Of a stretch of DNA of 64,000 nucleotides, positions 41,700-53,122 are shown piece by piece. Each line of letters opens with the position of its first letter. Position 1 is the stretch's first letter. A program made the position numbers and the translations under genes. This stretch comes from Lumbricus terrestris (lineage: Eukaryota > Annelida > Clitellata > Crassiclitellata > Lumbricidae), in assembly GCA_949752735.1 (NCBI GenBank), contig OX457043.1, positions 42,866,587 through 42,930,586 on the forward strand. The letters are read 5' to 3'. Under the pieces are notes generated by a model. The model made no database searches. It saw only the letters and a list, made by a program, of their open reading frames with translations, and was not told the DNA's origin.

Positions 41700-42840
41700 C
41701 ACCATTGAAAGAGATTTCATCCATCTTCCATTTCTTAAACATCATTTTCGTCAATCCAGTTTCTATTTCTTAAACATTATTTTCACCAATCTAACTCCCA
41801 TTTTTCATCAATAAAAGAACCTTCATCCAGCTTCTATTTCTTAAGCCTTATTTTCATCAATCCAACTCATATTTTCATCAATAAAAGAGCCTCCTTCATC
41901 CATCTTCCATTTCCGAAACATAATTTTCGTCGATCCAGCTTCTATTTCTTAAACATTATTTTCATCAATCCCACTCCTATTTTTCATCAATAAAAGAATC
42001 TTCATCCAGCTTTCGTTTCTTAAGCATTAATTTCGTCAATCCAGCTTCTATTTCTTAAGCATTATTTTCATCAATCCAGCTCATATTTTCATCAATAAAA
42101 GAGCCTCCTTCATCCATCTTCCATTTCTGAAACATAATTTTCGTCGATCCAGCTTCTATTTCTTAAACATTATTTTCATCAATCCCACTCCTATTTTTCA
42201 TCAATAAAAGAATCTTCATCCAGCTTTCGTTTCTTAAGCATTATTTTCGTCAATCCAGCTTCTATTTCTTAAGCATTATTTTCATCAATCCAACTCATAT
42301 TTTCATCAATAAAAGAGCCTCCTTCATCCATCTTCCCTTTCTGAAACATAATTTTCGTCGATCCAGCTTCTATTTCTTAAACATTATTTTCATCAATCTA
42401 ACTCCCATTTTTCATCAATAAAAGAACCTTCATCCAGCTTCCGTTTCTTAACCATTATTTTCGTCAATCCAGCTTCTATTTCTTAAGCATTATTTTCATC
42501 AATCCAACTCCTATTTCATCAATAAAAGAACCTTCATCCAGCTTCCGTTTCTTAACCATTATTTTCGTCAATCCAGCTTCTATTTCTTAAGCATTATTTT
42601 CATCAATCCAACTCCTATTTCATCAATAAAAGAACCTTCATCCAGCTTCCGTTTCTTAACCATTATTTTCGTCAATCCAGCTTCTATTTATTAAACATTA
42701 TTTTCATCAATCCAACTCCTATTTCATCAATAAAAGAACCATCCAGGTTCCATTTCTTAAACAATATTTTCGTCAATCCAGCTTCCACTTCACGTGTAAG
42801 AGAACCTTCACCTAGCCTTCATTTCATAATCGTTCTTTTG
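41700..42840. repeat. 70-80-bp minisatellite in the left arm
   Basis: About fourteen units of the type CTTCATCCAGCTTCTATTTC followed by TTAAGCATTATTTTCATCAA and CATCAATAAAAGAGCC. Units fall into two or three sub-types that alternate, which suggests higher-order duplication. No open frame of note. It separates the outer and inner parts of the left terminal repeat; the right arm lacks it. Confidence 0.9.
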
Positions 42841-43028
42841 TTACTGACCTGTTAAATTCTTCTTTTAATCATTTTCGTTTCAATCCAGTTGGCTTCGATT
42901 GCTCGTCGCCTTATTAGCACACTCTTTATTTACCCTTTTCGGTTCCCTTCGGTCTTCCTTTGACTGCCTTTTCATTGTATTCGTTTGAGCCCCATTGATT
43001 GCGCTCTTTTGATCACTCTTACAATATT

Positions 43029-43430
43029 TCGTGACCTGAGAATTATCTTGTCGTATGTCCATTTTTTTCAAAATCGAGTTTAGACTTGATCTGTAGGTAA
43101 TGACATATTATCTTCATTCAGTTTCAATAACTAAGCGATACGACAGTTCGTTTTAAAGATATTCAACGAAAACTACTTGTCGTATGTCTTGCATACAGGA
43201 ATATGTGATCGTATCTCCTTACAGCATGCACGTTGTTGTAACTGCAGTAGAAAATTGTCCTAGAATTTCAGGATTAAGTTGTCGTTACGGAGATACGGCA
43301 ATGCAACTTTGGAAAGACTGTAAGTGTTCGTATCGTATGTCCTGAGAAAGCTGATCATTGATTGGGCGCAGGAGATACGACAATGTAACCTGGATCGCTT
43401 GACTGGATTATAATGTCGTATATCCAGACT
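43029..43430. repeat. left subterminal motif array (GTCGTATGTCC)
   Basis: Copies or near copies of GTCGTATGTCC or its inverse GGACATACGAC occur at 43050, 43137, 43179, about 43208, about 43281-43300, 43333, 43371 and 43413, in both orientations. Short clustered motifs inside the ends are typical of transposase-binding regions in several DNA transposon families. Confidence 0.65.
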
Positions 43431-44182
43431 ATTTTGTTATCTTTGTATCAAGTTTTCCCGTTCACGCCTACACGCCATGTTAAATGGCTGTATCCGGTAC
43501 GAGATATCTCGTACTGGGCGGTGAACGTGTTAAGGCTTAGACATTCGAAACATTCAAAAATCTCAGCGTTTTCTGCTGCAGTAATAACAAATTCATAGAA
43601 ATCGCGTTCTTCGTGAAAAATATGATTGCCAGAGTTACGTCTTGTTATACAGGTATTGTACCAAAAAGTCCCATTACAGTAAAGAAATTAGTCAGATTTA
43701 GTTTTCAAAAAACTATCTTGTGCGTGACTTGTGGGCGATGCCGCGACAAAATGGATTTGATAGGCCGGGTAGTTTTACACTATAATTTAACTTTACTTTT
43801 GTTACTGTAGGCTACATGTCATTTCCAGCAAAGTTCGGTGACAATAATAATTAATAAAAATATTGGTCTGCATGATTGTTAATTAGACCGGACAATAACG
43901 TGACTGATTTTAATGCAGGGCTGTTTTAAGGAATTTTTAGAACTGCACAAACCCTTCTTTCCTTTCCCATCCTCCATGGTAAATTACTCCCAATCGGAGG
44001 GAAATGGCCTTTTTCAACTAGACTAGTTCTAACTGCACCGAAGTGCTTCTACATGACATTGTTTCCACAACAGTACTAGAAAAACCCATTTAGAACTGCA
44101 CATTAATTTTGTGTGCAACTGCACGTTAAAAAAGCCCGGTTTAAATGTTTTTGATGTCACAATGACCCTGTATTTCTTTCAG

Positions 44183-46171
44183 TTTAATCATTCTGTTGAA
44201 GTTGTAACGATGGAGGACGGTTCACGTCCTAGGCGTTCCAAAAGGAAACCGAAATGGTTGGAAGACAGCAGTAACAGTGACTGTTATGCGCTGACAAAAG
44301 CAAAAAGAAATTCCAGAATTAAATTAGATCCAGAAGCTGAGAAGAGCATTCAAACTGAAGAGCAAATAGACCCAGAAGTTGAAAAGATCATTCAAACTGA
44401 AGAGCAAATAGATCCAGAAGTTGAAAAGAGCATTCAAACTGAACAGCAAACAGATCCAGAAGTTGAAAAGAGTATTCAAACTGAAGAGCAAATAGATCCA
44501 GAAGTTGAAAAGAGCATTCAAACTGAAGAGCAAATAGACCCAGAAGTTGAAAAGAGCATGGACACTGAGGAGCAAATAGACCCAGAAGTTGAAAAGATCA
44601 TTCAAACTGAAGAGCAAATAGATCCAGAAGTTGAAAAGAGCATTCAAACTGAAGAGCAAATAGATCCAGAAGTTGAAAAGAGCATGGACACTGAAGAGCA
44701 AATAGACCCAGAAGTTGAAAAGATCATTCAAACTGAAGAGCAAATAGATCCAGAAGTTGAAAAGAGCATTCAAACTGAAGAGCAAATAGACCCAGAAGTT
44801 GAAAAGATCATTCAAACTGAAGAGCAAATAGATCCAGAAGTTGAAAAGAGCATTCAAACTGAAGAGCAAATAGATCCAGAAGTTGAAAAGAGTATTCAAA
44901 CTGAAGAGCAAATAGATCCAGAAGTTGAAAAGAGCATTCAAACTGAAGAGCAAATAGACCCAGAAGTTGAAAAGAGCATGGACACTGAGGAGCAAATAGA
45001 CCCAGAAGTTGAAAAGAGCATTCAAACTGAAGAGCAAATAGATCCAGAAGTTGAAAAGAGCATTCAAACTGAAGAGCAAATAGATCCAGAAGTTGAAAAG
45101 AGCATGGACACTGAGGAGCAAATAGACCCAGAAGTTGAAAAGAGCATTCAAACTGAAGAGCAAATAGATCCAGAAGTTGAAAAGAGTATTCAAACTGAAG
45201 AGCAAATAGTGATTCAGATGAAAGACGGTAGTTTCTTTGACTTCCATGCGCAAGCAAAACGTCTTGGCTTTAAAAGGCTTCCGTTCTCCAAAGTAAAGCA
45301 AATTGTCTATGACAAGAGCTCACTGCCTGCTCTGTCATATCGATGCTCGTTTGACGAGACATTTCAGCACACAACATTAAGCAAAATACCAGCAGCGCCA
45401 GCCAAACAAATGTCATTTACACCACAGTTTGCAGCTGAGAAATTGCGAGACTTTGAAGAAATGCTGAAATTCATGCCGCACGTCGATGCAGCTTATTACA
45501 AGACGCTAATGCAACGAGATACTGCAAAGAAGGTGGATTCACAAAGACTCAGTGTGAGTTCAGAGCGACTCAGTGGTGCTTGTAAAGAAAAGCCAATGCA
45601 ACCAGACACTGCAAAGAAAGTGGATTCGCAAAGACTCAGTGTGACTTCAAAGCGACTCAGTGGTGCTTGTAAAGAAAAGCCAATGCAACCAGACACTGCA
45701 AAGAAAGTGGATTCGCAAAGACTCAGTGTGACTTCAAAGCGACTCAGTGGTGCTTGTAAAGAAAAGCCAATGCAATCAGACACTGCAAAGAAGGTGGATT
45801 CGCAAAGACTCAGTGTGACTTCAAAGCGACTCAGTGGTGCTTGTAAAGAAAAGCCAATGCAACCAGACACTGCAAAGAAGGTGGATTCGCAAAGACTCAG
45901 TGTGACTTCAAAGCGACTCAGTGGTGCTTGTAAAGAAAAGCCAATGCAACCAGACACTGCAAAGAAAGTGGATTCGCAAAGACTCAGTGTGACTTCAAAG
46001 CGACTCAGTGGTGCTTGTAAAGAAAAGCCAATGCAACCAGACACTGCAAAGAAGGTGGATTCGCAAAGACTCAGTGTGAATTCAAAGCGACTCAGTGCTG
46101 CTTGTAAACAAAAGCTGAATTCCACTCCATCAGAAAATAAAAAGCCAAATCGCAAGCACGTCTTGGATTAA
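44183..46171 (+). CDS. two-repeat Lys/Glu-rich protein of unknown function
   Basis: I do not recognise this protein. The likely start is the ATG at 44210 (A at -3, G at +4), which follows a good acceptor TATTTCTTTCAG ending at 44182, so an upstream non-coding exon is plausible; the frame is open from 44111. It begins with a basic, nuclear-signal-like RPRRSKRKPKWLED. Then come 21 tandem 14-residue repeats of consensus DPEVEKSIQTEEQI (44327-45208), strongly acidic, with SMDT and II variants. A unique segment of about 100 residues (DFHAQAKRLGFKRLPFSKV, FAAEKLRDFEEMLKFMPHV) follows, then seven 29-residue basic repeats around DTAKKVDSQRLSVTSKRLSG ending near 46100. The stop is TAA at 46169-46171. 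Predicted length is about 653 residues. The whole gene sits inside the inverted-repeat element at 41538-47409. No transposase motif is visible. Confidence 0.7.
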   Translation, partial: FNHSVEVVTMEDGSRPRRSKRKPKWLEDSSNSDCYALTKAKRNSRIKLDPEAEKSIQTEEQIDPEVEKIIQTEEQIDPEVEKSIQTEQQTDPEVEKSIQTEEQIDPEVEKSIQTEEQIDPEVEKSMDTEEQIDPEVEKIIQTEEQIDPEVEKSIQTEEQIDPEVEKSMDTEEQIDPEVEKIIQTEEQIDPEVEKSIQTEEQIDPEVEKIIQTEEQIDPEVEKSIQTEEQIDPEVEKSIQTEEQIDPEVEKSIQTEEQIDPEVEKSMDTEEQIDPEVEKSIQTEEQIDPEVEKSIQTEEQIDPEVEKSMDTEEQIDPEVEKSIQTEEQIDPEVEKSIQTEEQIVIQMKDGSFFDFHAQAKRLGFKRLPFSKVKQIVYDKSSLPALSYRCSFDETFQHTTLSKIPAAPAKQMSFTPQFAAEKLRDFEEMLKFMPHVDAAYYKTLMQRDTAKKVDSQRLSVSSERLSGACKEKPMQPDTAKKVDSQRLSVTSKRLSGACKEKPMQPDTAKKVDSQRLSVTSKRLSGACKEKPMQSDTAKKVDSQRLSVTSKRLSGACKEKPMQPDTAKKVDSQRLSVTSKRLSGACKEKPMQPDTAKKVDSQRLSVTSKRLSGACKEKPMQPDTAKKVDSQRLSVNSKRLSAACKQKLNSTPSENKKPNRKHVLD

Positions 46172-46860
46172 ACTGGAACCTTTGAGTTGTGCTATAAGGA
46201 CTCTTCAACTTTCTTTTATTCTGCAAGACTTACATATAGATACCTACTGATTTATTTCATAGAGGAATATTACGCCTCACAATAATTACAGTTGATTTCA
46301 TTTTAAGATTTTTCTTTTCCAAAGACAAACCAGTTTTCCAAAGAATACTATGGTCTGGTGTAGAAACATTCACTGTTTAGCTGAAGTTATTTAGATAATC
46401 TAAACATGTTTCTAAGAATTATGAAGCATTTCAATTTGACTGTTTTGATCTGTATTACCACGGTCATTTCAATTTCACTGTTTTGATATGTAACTATTAC
46501 GACGGTGTGTATTATATTTTTGTATAAGCTCCTTGTTACTTTTGATTCTAGTCTTTGAATCCTCATTAGTAGTAGGCCTACCACTTCTTTATATGCAAGA
46601 TCAATTTCAGTATCAATGGATCAATACATGACTGATTGATTGGTGGATAAATTGTTTGATTGAATGATTGATTGGTTGAATGCTTGATTGACTGTTTGGC
46701 TGGTTGGTTGTACAGGCGATAGTCACTGTGAATAGCACAGGGACTGTACTCGACTTGCAGCAATATTTTTATTCGGCGACAGAATAAATATGATAGCCTA
46801 CATTCATAACAATCCATCATGACAGTCACTGTGCACTGTATGGACAGTGGACACGCTACG
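46172..46860. other. 3' flank of the repeat-protein gene
   Basis: AT-rich sequence with short GATTGATTG runs. An AATAAA is at about 46774, which is far for a 3' UTR but possible. No other gene. Confidence 0.5.
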
Positions 46861-46880
46861 ATAAATGAAATTACATGTAG

Positions 46881-47290
46881 AATTGGATATACAACAACAT
46901 AATATCTGATCATTCTGACGGACATACCACAAAGTGTTCGTTTAAACAGGAGATACCACACACTAATTGAAATTACAAATAGACTTGGATATACGACAAC
47001 ATAATACTTAATGGACATACGACAAAGTGTTCCTTATAAATTCGAATCTACAGTACCGTATGTCCATTCTTTACAACATTTTCCAAAATTTCACAAAAAC
47101 CATTCTAGGTATCAATTTCATTTTAATACAACATCCTTCATTCAATGTCAATACTTTAATATGACGTCTCTGCCTGAAGTTTGATTGCACTGAATATCTT
47201 TGTTTGGTGTCCAAAGTTGCGAAACTTCTACCTCGTTTTTCTCGGAATTCACAAAAGTGGACATACGACAAGATAATTCTCAGGTCACGA
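46881..47290. repeat. right subterminal motif array (GGACATACGAC)
   Basis: Copies or near copies of GGA(C/T)ATACGACAA occur at about 46881, 46917, 46950, 46986, 47013 and 47258, plus one in the opposite orientation at 47057. This mirrors the array at 43029-43430 and supports the idea that both ends of the element bind the same protein. Confidence 0.65.
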
Positions 47291-47409
47291 TTTGTCTTTT
47301 CGCCCTATTAATTGTGCGATCTAAAAACAATGCGCTCTCTTGATTTTCGTCCATTTGATTGCGCCCTTTCGATTGCACCCTTTTTTAATTCGCCCTGTTG
47401 ATAGGACAC
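47291..47409. repeat. right terminal inverted repeat (outer part)
   Basis: Contains CTAAAAACAATGCGCTCT, GATTGCGCCCTTTCGATTG and the terminal CGCCCTGTTGATAGGACAC, matching the left end in inverse orientation. Followed by TACGTACAAC. Confidence 0.75.
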
Positions 47410-47763
47410 TACGTACAACAGATCTCGAGATAGGCCCTGTTAGCCTAGGCTATCTGTCTGAAGTGTGATTATAGCCTACTCATTTTTTAACTTCACACAC
47501 AATCACTTTCAATTAGCCGTTGAAGTAGAATCTATTTCTTCCAATTTTAGGAAAAGCTAGTTTTACTTAGAACCCATAATTTTGGATGATACAGGATTTC
47601 GACACGTAGGCCTTAGTTTTAATAATATTTTAGTTAGGTCAGCTAGGCTGTGCCTCGTATCATTGGTCTTGGTAGGCTGAATAATTATCTTGTCTATTTT
47701 GTGTCTTCTCCGGACAAGATCTCATGGTGCTATTAATACTGTAGCTTGACAGTTGCTACCTGA

Positions 47764-48611
47764 TGTCATCGGTCACGTGAACCAATGACAAGGCTTTCCG
47801 GACATTATTTCATGCCGGACAGTATTTCATGCCACACCGGCATACGACTGCTGCCCGCTGGCATACGCCGGACTACGACTGCTTGGCCTGGCATACGACA
47901 CGCCCTCTTGGCTCCGGCATACTCCGGACTGGCCTGGCATACGCCTGGCATACGACACGCCCTCTTGGCTCCGGCATACTCCGGACTGGCCTAGCATACG
48001 CTCCGGCATACTCTGGACTGGCCTAGCATACGCTCCGGCATACTCTGGACTGGCCTAGCATACGCCTGGCATACGCCACGCCTTCTGCCTAGCATGCATC
48101 CGGTCCTTGGGTGTATATAAGGACGCGACTGTGCCTGATTCGACACCGACTCTTGGACGGCCACGAAGCTGACTAATTGTCCGGCACTGGACTCGCGGTA
48201 AAACGCGGCTCGAGTGGTAACTGACTGTGGGAGTAAGCACTTGACCTCTATTGATCTTGAGCCATTAAGCATCGGTCTAGAGGGCGTCTGCTTCCACCGG
48301 ACCGGGGTTGGGCCCGATACTGTCGACGACTGACTGACTGCGACGGTTACCATATCGACGATCTCCTCGACTGACAGTCCTCGAGGTGGTGCTTACGACG
48401 GTCGACACTGACGACGACGGGGAACTCCGACACGCAATAGGGGTAGCTGCGGTCCATGGTGAGGCCCTTTTCCACTAGGAATTGTTCTGTTGAGTCTGAC
48501 TATTCGCCTTTGTCGTTGTATGCCAATAAACGTGTTTAAGCCTAGTCGGCTAGTCTTTAGTCAACAGCTAAAGCCTTACCCCCGGACATGACGACGATAC
48601 TGTGACGACAG
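47764..48611 (+). repeat. putative solo LTR with GGCATACG units
   Basis: The segment starts TGTCATC and ends GACGACA, a 6-of-7 inverted repeat with TG..CA ends. Inside are tandem GGCATACG/CACGCCCTCTTGGCTCCGG units (47840-48080), a TATA box GTATATAAGG at 48113-48122 and AATAAA at 48525-48530, in the right order for an LTR of about 850 bp. I found no target duplication and no internal coding region, so the limits are tentative. Part of the unit (GGCATGAAAT) is present inverted at 40855-40990. Confidence 0.4.
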
Positions 48612-49440
48612 GGTTGGTAGTTCGGTCCAGGGTGAGAATTGCCGGGGGGGGGGGGGTTGGGGGGTTCAACCCCCTCAGTCTCTCTTAGGACCCCCCTAGT
48701 TCAGTCTTCAGTGCACACCCCAGGGGGGTCGTCTCCAACCCCCCAGTTTTCAGTTGCGCCAGTGCAACATAGCATTAACTGATTTACCCAGAAAAGGAGC
48801 AGTTTTCCATAGTGTATGGTAATGGTGAAGCTAGAGTCTAATGCTCAGTGGAGTACCGACGCGGAAAGGGGAACAGTGAACCGTTGTCGCTTCATGCATA
48901 GGCGTAGTCAATGGCTATAGCCTGCGTCTGAGCTTCCACCCACTTTTCGGAGGACTAGAACTACGCATTATGCATACGGCACCCACGGTGACTCATCTGG
49001 CATAAGGGAGTGTCGATCCATGCAGGGAGGAGGAAAAGGGGATTAATCGCTGAAAGCTGTGCAGCCAAGGCAGGCGTGGTCATCCAACTGTTGGAGGGGG
49101 ATTAGACCAATACTATCAAAATAGCGCTAATGGAACCTATGTTTCTCAAGCCAACCAAAGTTGGCTTTGACCTTAGGAAAGGGTCAGCAAGTATTGTATG
49201 ATAAATTGGGCGAATCACGGATGCCCGACACCTTAATTACTCTACGGACCTGCATTTCACTGAAAACCACAACATGAAATGACAGACAAATGGGTTATCT
49301 CCAAAGAGGTGGTCTGAGAAGGATGTGACGCACGGTATTTCATCGGATACGACAGCTGTGAAATATATAGAAAGGGCAGGGGTGCAGAGAGAACTACAGA
49401 AGAAAGCATCGGTGGCTGGGTCACATACTTAGAGGAGGCT
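48612..49440. other. non-coding stretch with a dispersed-repeat fragment
   Basis: At 48625-48780 a G-rich then C-rich segment around GGGTGAGAATTGCC and TCTTAGGACCC resembles 61575-61725. The rest shows no gene. Confidence 0.4.
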
Positions 49441-49578
49441 ACATACATACATACATACATACATACATACATACATACATACATACATACATACATACAT
49501 ACATACATACATACATACATACATACATGATACATACATACATACATACATACATACATACATACATACATACATACA

Positions 49579-49612
<34 letters not shown>

Positions 49613-49615
49613 CAT
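49441..49615. repeat. (CATA)n microsatellite
   Basis: About 175 bp of CATA repeats. Alternating His/Ile/Thr/Tyr or Cys/Met/Val/Tyr frames are artefacts of the repeat. Confidence 0.95.
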
Positions 49616-49619
49616 ACAT

Positions 49620-49840
49620 ACATGCTGGTATGCTGGTGAAGTTGCTGGAGGGACGTATGGAGGGAAGGCAACGAGAGGCAGAAGAAGATTAAATATGTTG
49701 AGTGATCTCGATGACCTGCGCCCTCCCAAGAGGAGGGCGCAGGACAGATAGGGATGTAGGAGGGAGGAGGGGAACACGAGGTCGTTCATGTCACAAACCT
49801 GCCCAGCGGCAGAAGACTGAAGAAGAAGAAGAAATATATA
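49620..49840 (+). pseudogene. LINE polyprotein C-terminal fragment with (GAA)n tail
   Basis: Plus-strand frames read GRRRLNMLSDLDDLRPPKRRAQDR and, after a stop and frame change, SFMSQTCPAAED. These match the end of a widespread invertebrate LINE family (G.rR..ml.dl.....l...a.DR..W, then .c....r.aed). A GAAGAAGAAGAAG tail at about 49815-49832 fits the 3' terminus. The reading frame is broken. Confidence 0.65.
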
Positions 49841-50261
49841 GAGCCTAACATAATCTGCCACATAGTGCATGTGTCAGAGTGGAAGTATAGAGCCAGTTTC
49901 TCAGTTTACATGGAGTAACGGAGATTTGGAGACCCGAGTGTATAAACATCTACAGGGGCTGCGAAAAGAGTGAACGAACAGCTGGATCAATCTGATCATG
50001 CACGTACGTGGGACTACACAAAGGTAGGGCCTATGCGATGCAGATCATTAATATTATGGCTTCCTGGTCTCGATGAACTTATAACCGTCGTCCGTCGATT
50101 ATTTGTTGCAAGCTTATTTCTTGAGCATTACCTCTGGTTTGCATCATATAGGCCTATGTTTCTCTGCAGAATGCAACTGTTGTCTTAGAGGACACAAAAA
50201 AATTAATGTCTCAGAAATTTTTGATGCATATGGGGTGCTATAAAAAGTGCTCATACATGCA

Positions 50262-50368
50262 TACAGCATACATACATGCATACATGCATACATGCATACA
50301 TGCATACATGCATACATACATACATACATACATACATACATACATACATACATACATACATACATACA

Positions 50369-50399
<31 letters not shown>

Positions 50400-50455
50400 C
50401 ATACATACATACATACATACATACATACATACATACATACATACATACATACATA
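50262..50455. repeat. (CATA)n / (CATG) microsatellite
   Basis: TGCATACA repeats grade into about 150 bp of CATA. No gene. Confidence 0.95.
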
Positions 50456-51040
50456 ATTACATTGACATTAGCTTCCAGTAAGCAAAAAAATTGTCAACTA
50501 TGCATGGCTCAAAGTCTGACCCCCCCCCCAGTCTTTTTTCGACAATTCTCACACTGGTTCGGTCCCTGGTGTAGTTTGCCCAGCCCTGGTCGTTCCGTTA
50601 CAATATACCGGCTACGCCACCACGGCCCACGCCCTGGCGCGGTATTAAGTGCCGCGATATAAAATGTCGTGGATTCCATTATAGTTATCCGCGTCAAATC
50701 AAATTTTATGCGCCATCGGGCGGCTCGGGCCACTTGATGACTAAAATCCCATATTATCCTGCATAATTATAGGAGTCCATGCCTAAGTAAGCTATATATT
50801 GGTGTATGACACTGTATGTTTTACTCATAGATAGGGTTATTACTTATTATATTATTATACTATTATTACTGTTGTATATTATTCTACGCGGTGCGTAGGC
50901 TTCAGAGATATGGAGAGATATCAAGGGAGCGAGCGCTCGCCGCTCGAGCAAGAAAGAGACGAAGACAGGGAGATAGATCTATGGATAGATAGATAAATGG
51001 ATGGATGAAAAGATGGATGGATGGATGTATAGACAGACAG
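50456..51040. other. non-coding spacer
   Basis: Mixed sequence with a run of C at 50520-50530. Nothing assignable. Confidence 0.5.
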
Positions 51041-51312
<272 letters not shown>

Positions 51313-52912
51313 GAAGCCTTCATCGGAAGAACCACTAGAGTCCATTTTTTCGATTTTGAGATATTCACAAAATAAACTTTGCAAGTCTATAAGTATTTCA
51401 CTTATGAAAAAATGGCAATAATATTTGGCACATGTGTTGATATGTGTTGTGTCTGCAACATGTTAAACTAATATTGGCTAACCAGCTAGGTGGCGCCACA
51501 TAATAAAATTTTTTAAACATGCTAGGCTACATATGGGAATTTCTTAGGAAAAATTTGCCAATTTGTCAGTGTGCATACAAGACATTCAAGAATTGTCCTA
51601 GAATAAGTACGAAATTGTTTTTCAGTAGCAAAATAATAATATAACCAATAAAAAACAGAATTAAATTTTATAAAGTGAAACACATTATTTTAGTGGATTG
51701 TCCATGCATTGTGTGTTGCTTAATGCTAATATGTTGATATTTTCATCGTCATTGTCAGGTTTCCGTGTGGTGACTGCATGGATGAGGCAGAGTCATATTT
51801 TATTTACTGGCAATTTGATAGAGCGCTCCTTCAAGGTTAACTGCTCAGGAGCGCTCCCAGTAGAACATGATGGTAGAGTGCAGCTGTTTCAGAGCATAAT
51901 TTGAACAACTGCTGCAAGTCGTCATACTTTGCCTATACTGCGGTGGAATATTACACTGTTGGAGGAGCGCATCACGGACTGTGCAACTTTCTCCCTTCCC
52001 CTTTAGTGTCTTCTCCAAAACTTCGACAGTCTATTGAAAGCATCATTGAAGTTCGCATGTTGATAGGTCTAATCTACTCTTTAACTGAAGAAATGTGTCG
52101 TGCACAAGCAATCCCTGAGCAGGAACCATTGGGTGATTCCACAGCTGTTTCTTGTTAAGCAGACCTATGTTCCAATCATATTCAAGATAAAAATGACCTC
52201 GAACATGAAATGTTTTTGTGACATGGTCGAATATCTCCCTGGTTGCAATAAGGCTGTGAAGGTAGTGAAGGGTGTTGTATAATATTATCGTTCTGTTAAG
52301 CACATTAATCACAAAAATTGCTAAGTTTCTGATGACGTTATTGAAATCATCCAAGATTGAGGCATTATTAGCTCCTTCATCCTTTGCATTCTTCAACTGA
52401 ATTTTAATATCTTTTATTTTATCTGATATTTCATCAGATATGCTGCACTTATCAGCACGTAGGTAACCAAGCCGAAAATTTAATTCTATGTTGAAGATCT
52501 TGTTGTAAACCCCATATGATGTTTTGCTGGATACTTCTATTTGTACATAGCAAACATCTTTTTCATGCTTGATTCTTCTAGAAGGTATACTCGCTGTTAT
52601 TTGACCTTTGTTTTAATTGTTAAGAACCATTTTGTGTGCTACTAAGGATGCTTATCAACGGTTGCTAAGGCGAAACATCTAGAGCTCCCCGAAAGTAGTT
52701 ACACGTGAATTCATGGAAGAAACACTGAAGTCCTGGACTTAAGTGGTTATTGCATGAACACTATATTTTCTTTTCATTATAACTTTGGACTGACGTTAGT
52801 TTTCTGAAAAAGGAACTTGCCAATACATGCTCTATAGTATTAAGAATGACCGGACAATGATAACTAAAAAATGTCAAAAATGGACTCTAGTGGTTCTTCC
52901 GATGAAGGCTTC
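51313..52912. mobile_element. 1.6-kb inverted-repeat element embedded in GATA repeats
   Basis: The left end GAAGCCTTCATCGGAAGAAC, continuing CACTAGAGTCCATTTTT, is found inverted at 52873-52912. Long GATA arrays abut both ends in the same orientation and phase (AGATAGAT before the left end and after the right end), as expected if the element inserted into a GATA microsatellite. No transposase could be read: the frames inside are short. A remnant of the SINE/LINE tail (AGAGCGCTCCTTCAAGG) is at about 51820. The superfamily is unknown. Confidence 0.7.

Positions 52913-53120
<208 letters not shown>

Positions 53121-53122
<2 letters not shown>

Larger units (their letters stand above)
41538..47409. 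mobile_element. 5,872-bp inverted-repeat DNA element with 10-bp TSD, unclassified
   Basis: The left end starts GGTTCACTATCAACACGGCG. The right end on the opposite strand starts GTGTCCTATCAACAGGGCG, and similarity continues through CAATC(A/G)AAAGGGCGC and GAGCGCATTGTTTTTAGA. The direct repeat TACGTACAAC is perfect over 10 bp at 41528-41537 and 47410-47419. A second matched block of 33 bp pairs 43029-43061 with 47258-47290. The element carries one long gene (44183-46171), a minisatellite in the left arm, and many copies of a GTCGTATGTCC-type motif near both ends. No known transposase is encoded. A 9-11-bp duplication and long TIRs starting with G fit Mutator-like elements best, but that is an inference. 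Confidence 0.75.

Noticed and set aside
44324..45301. 325-codon minus-strand frame of LFSLNALFNFWIYL-type repeats
   Set aside because: It is the exact complement of the 42-bp repeats of the plus-strand gene. The plus frame has a good start, an acceptor site and unique flanking sequence, so this is a shadow. The same applies to 45496-46155.
49257..49619. Secreted Cys-rich repeat peptide (YVCM repeats)
   Set aside because: Pure translation of the CATA microsatellite.
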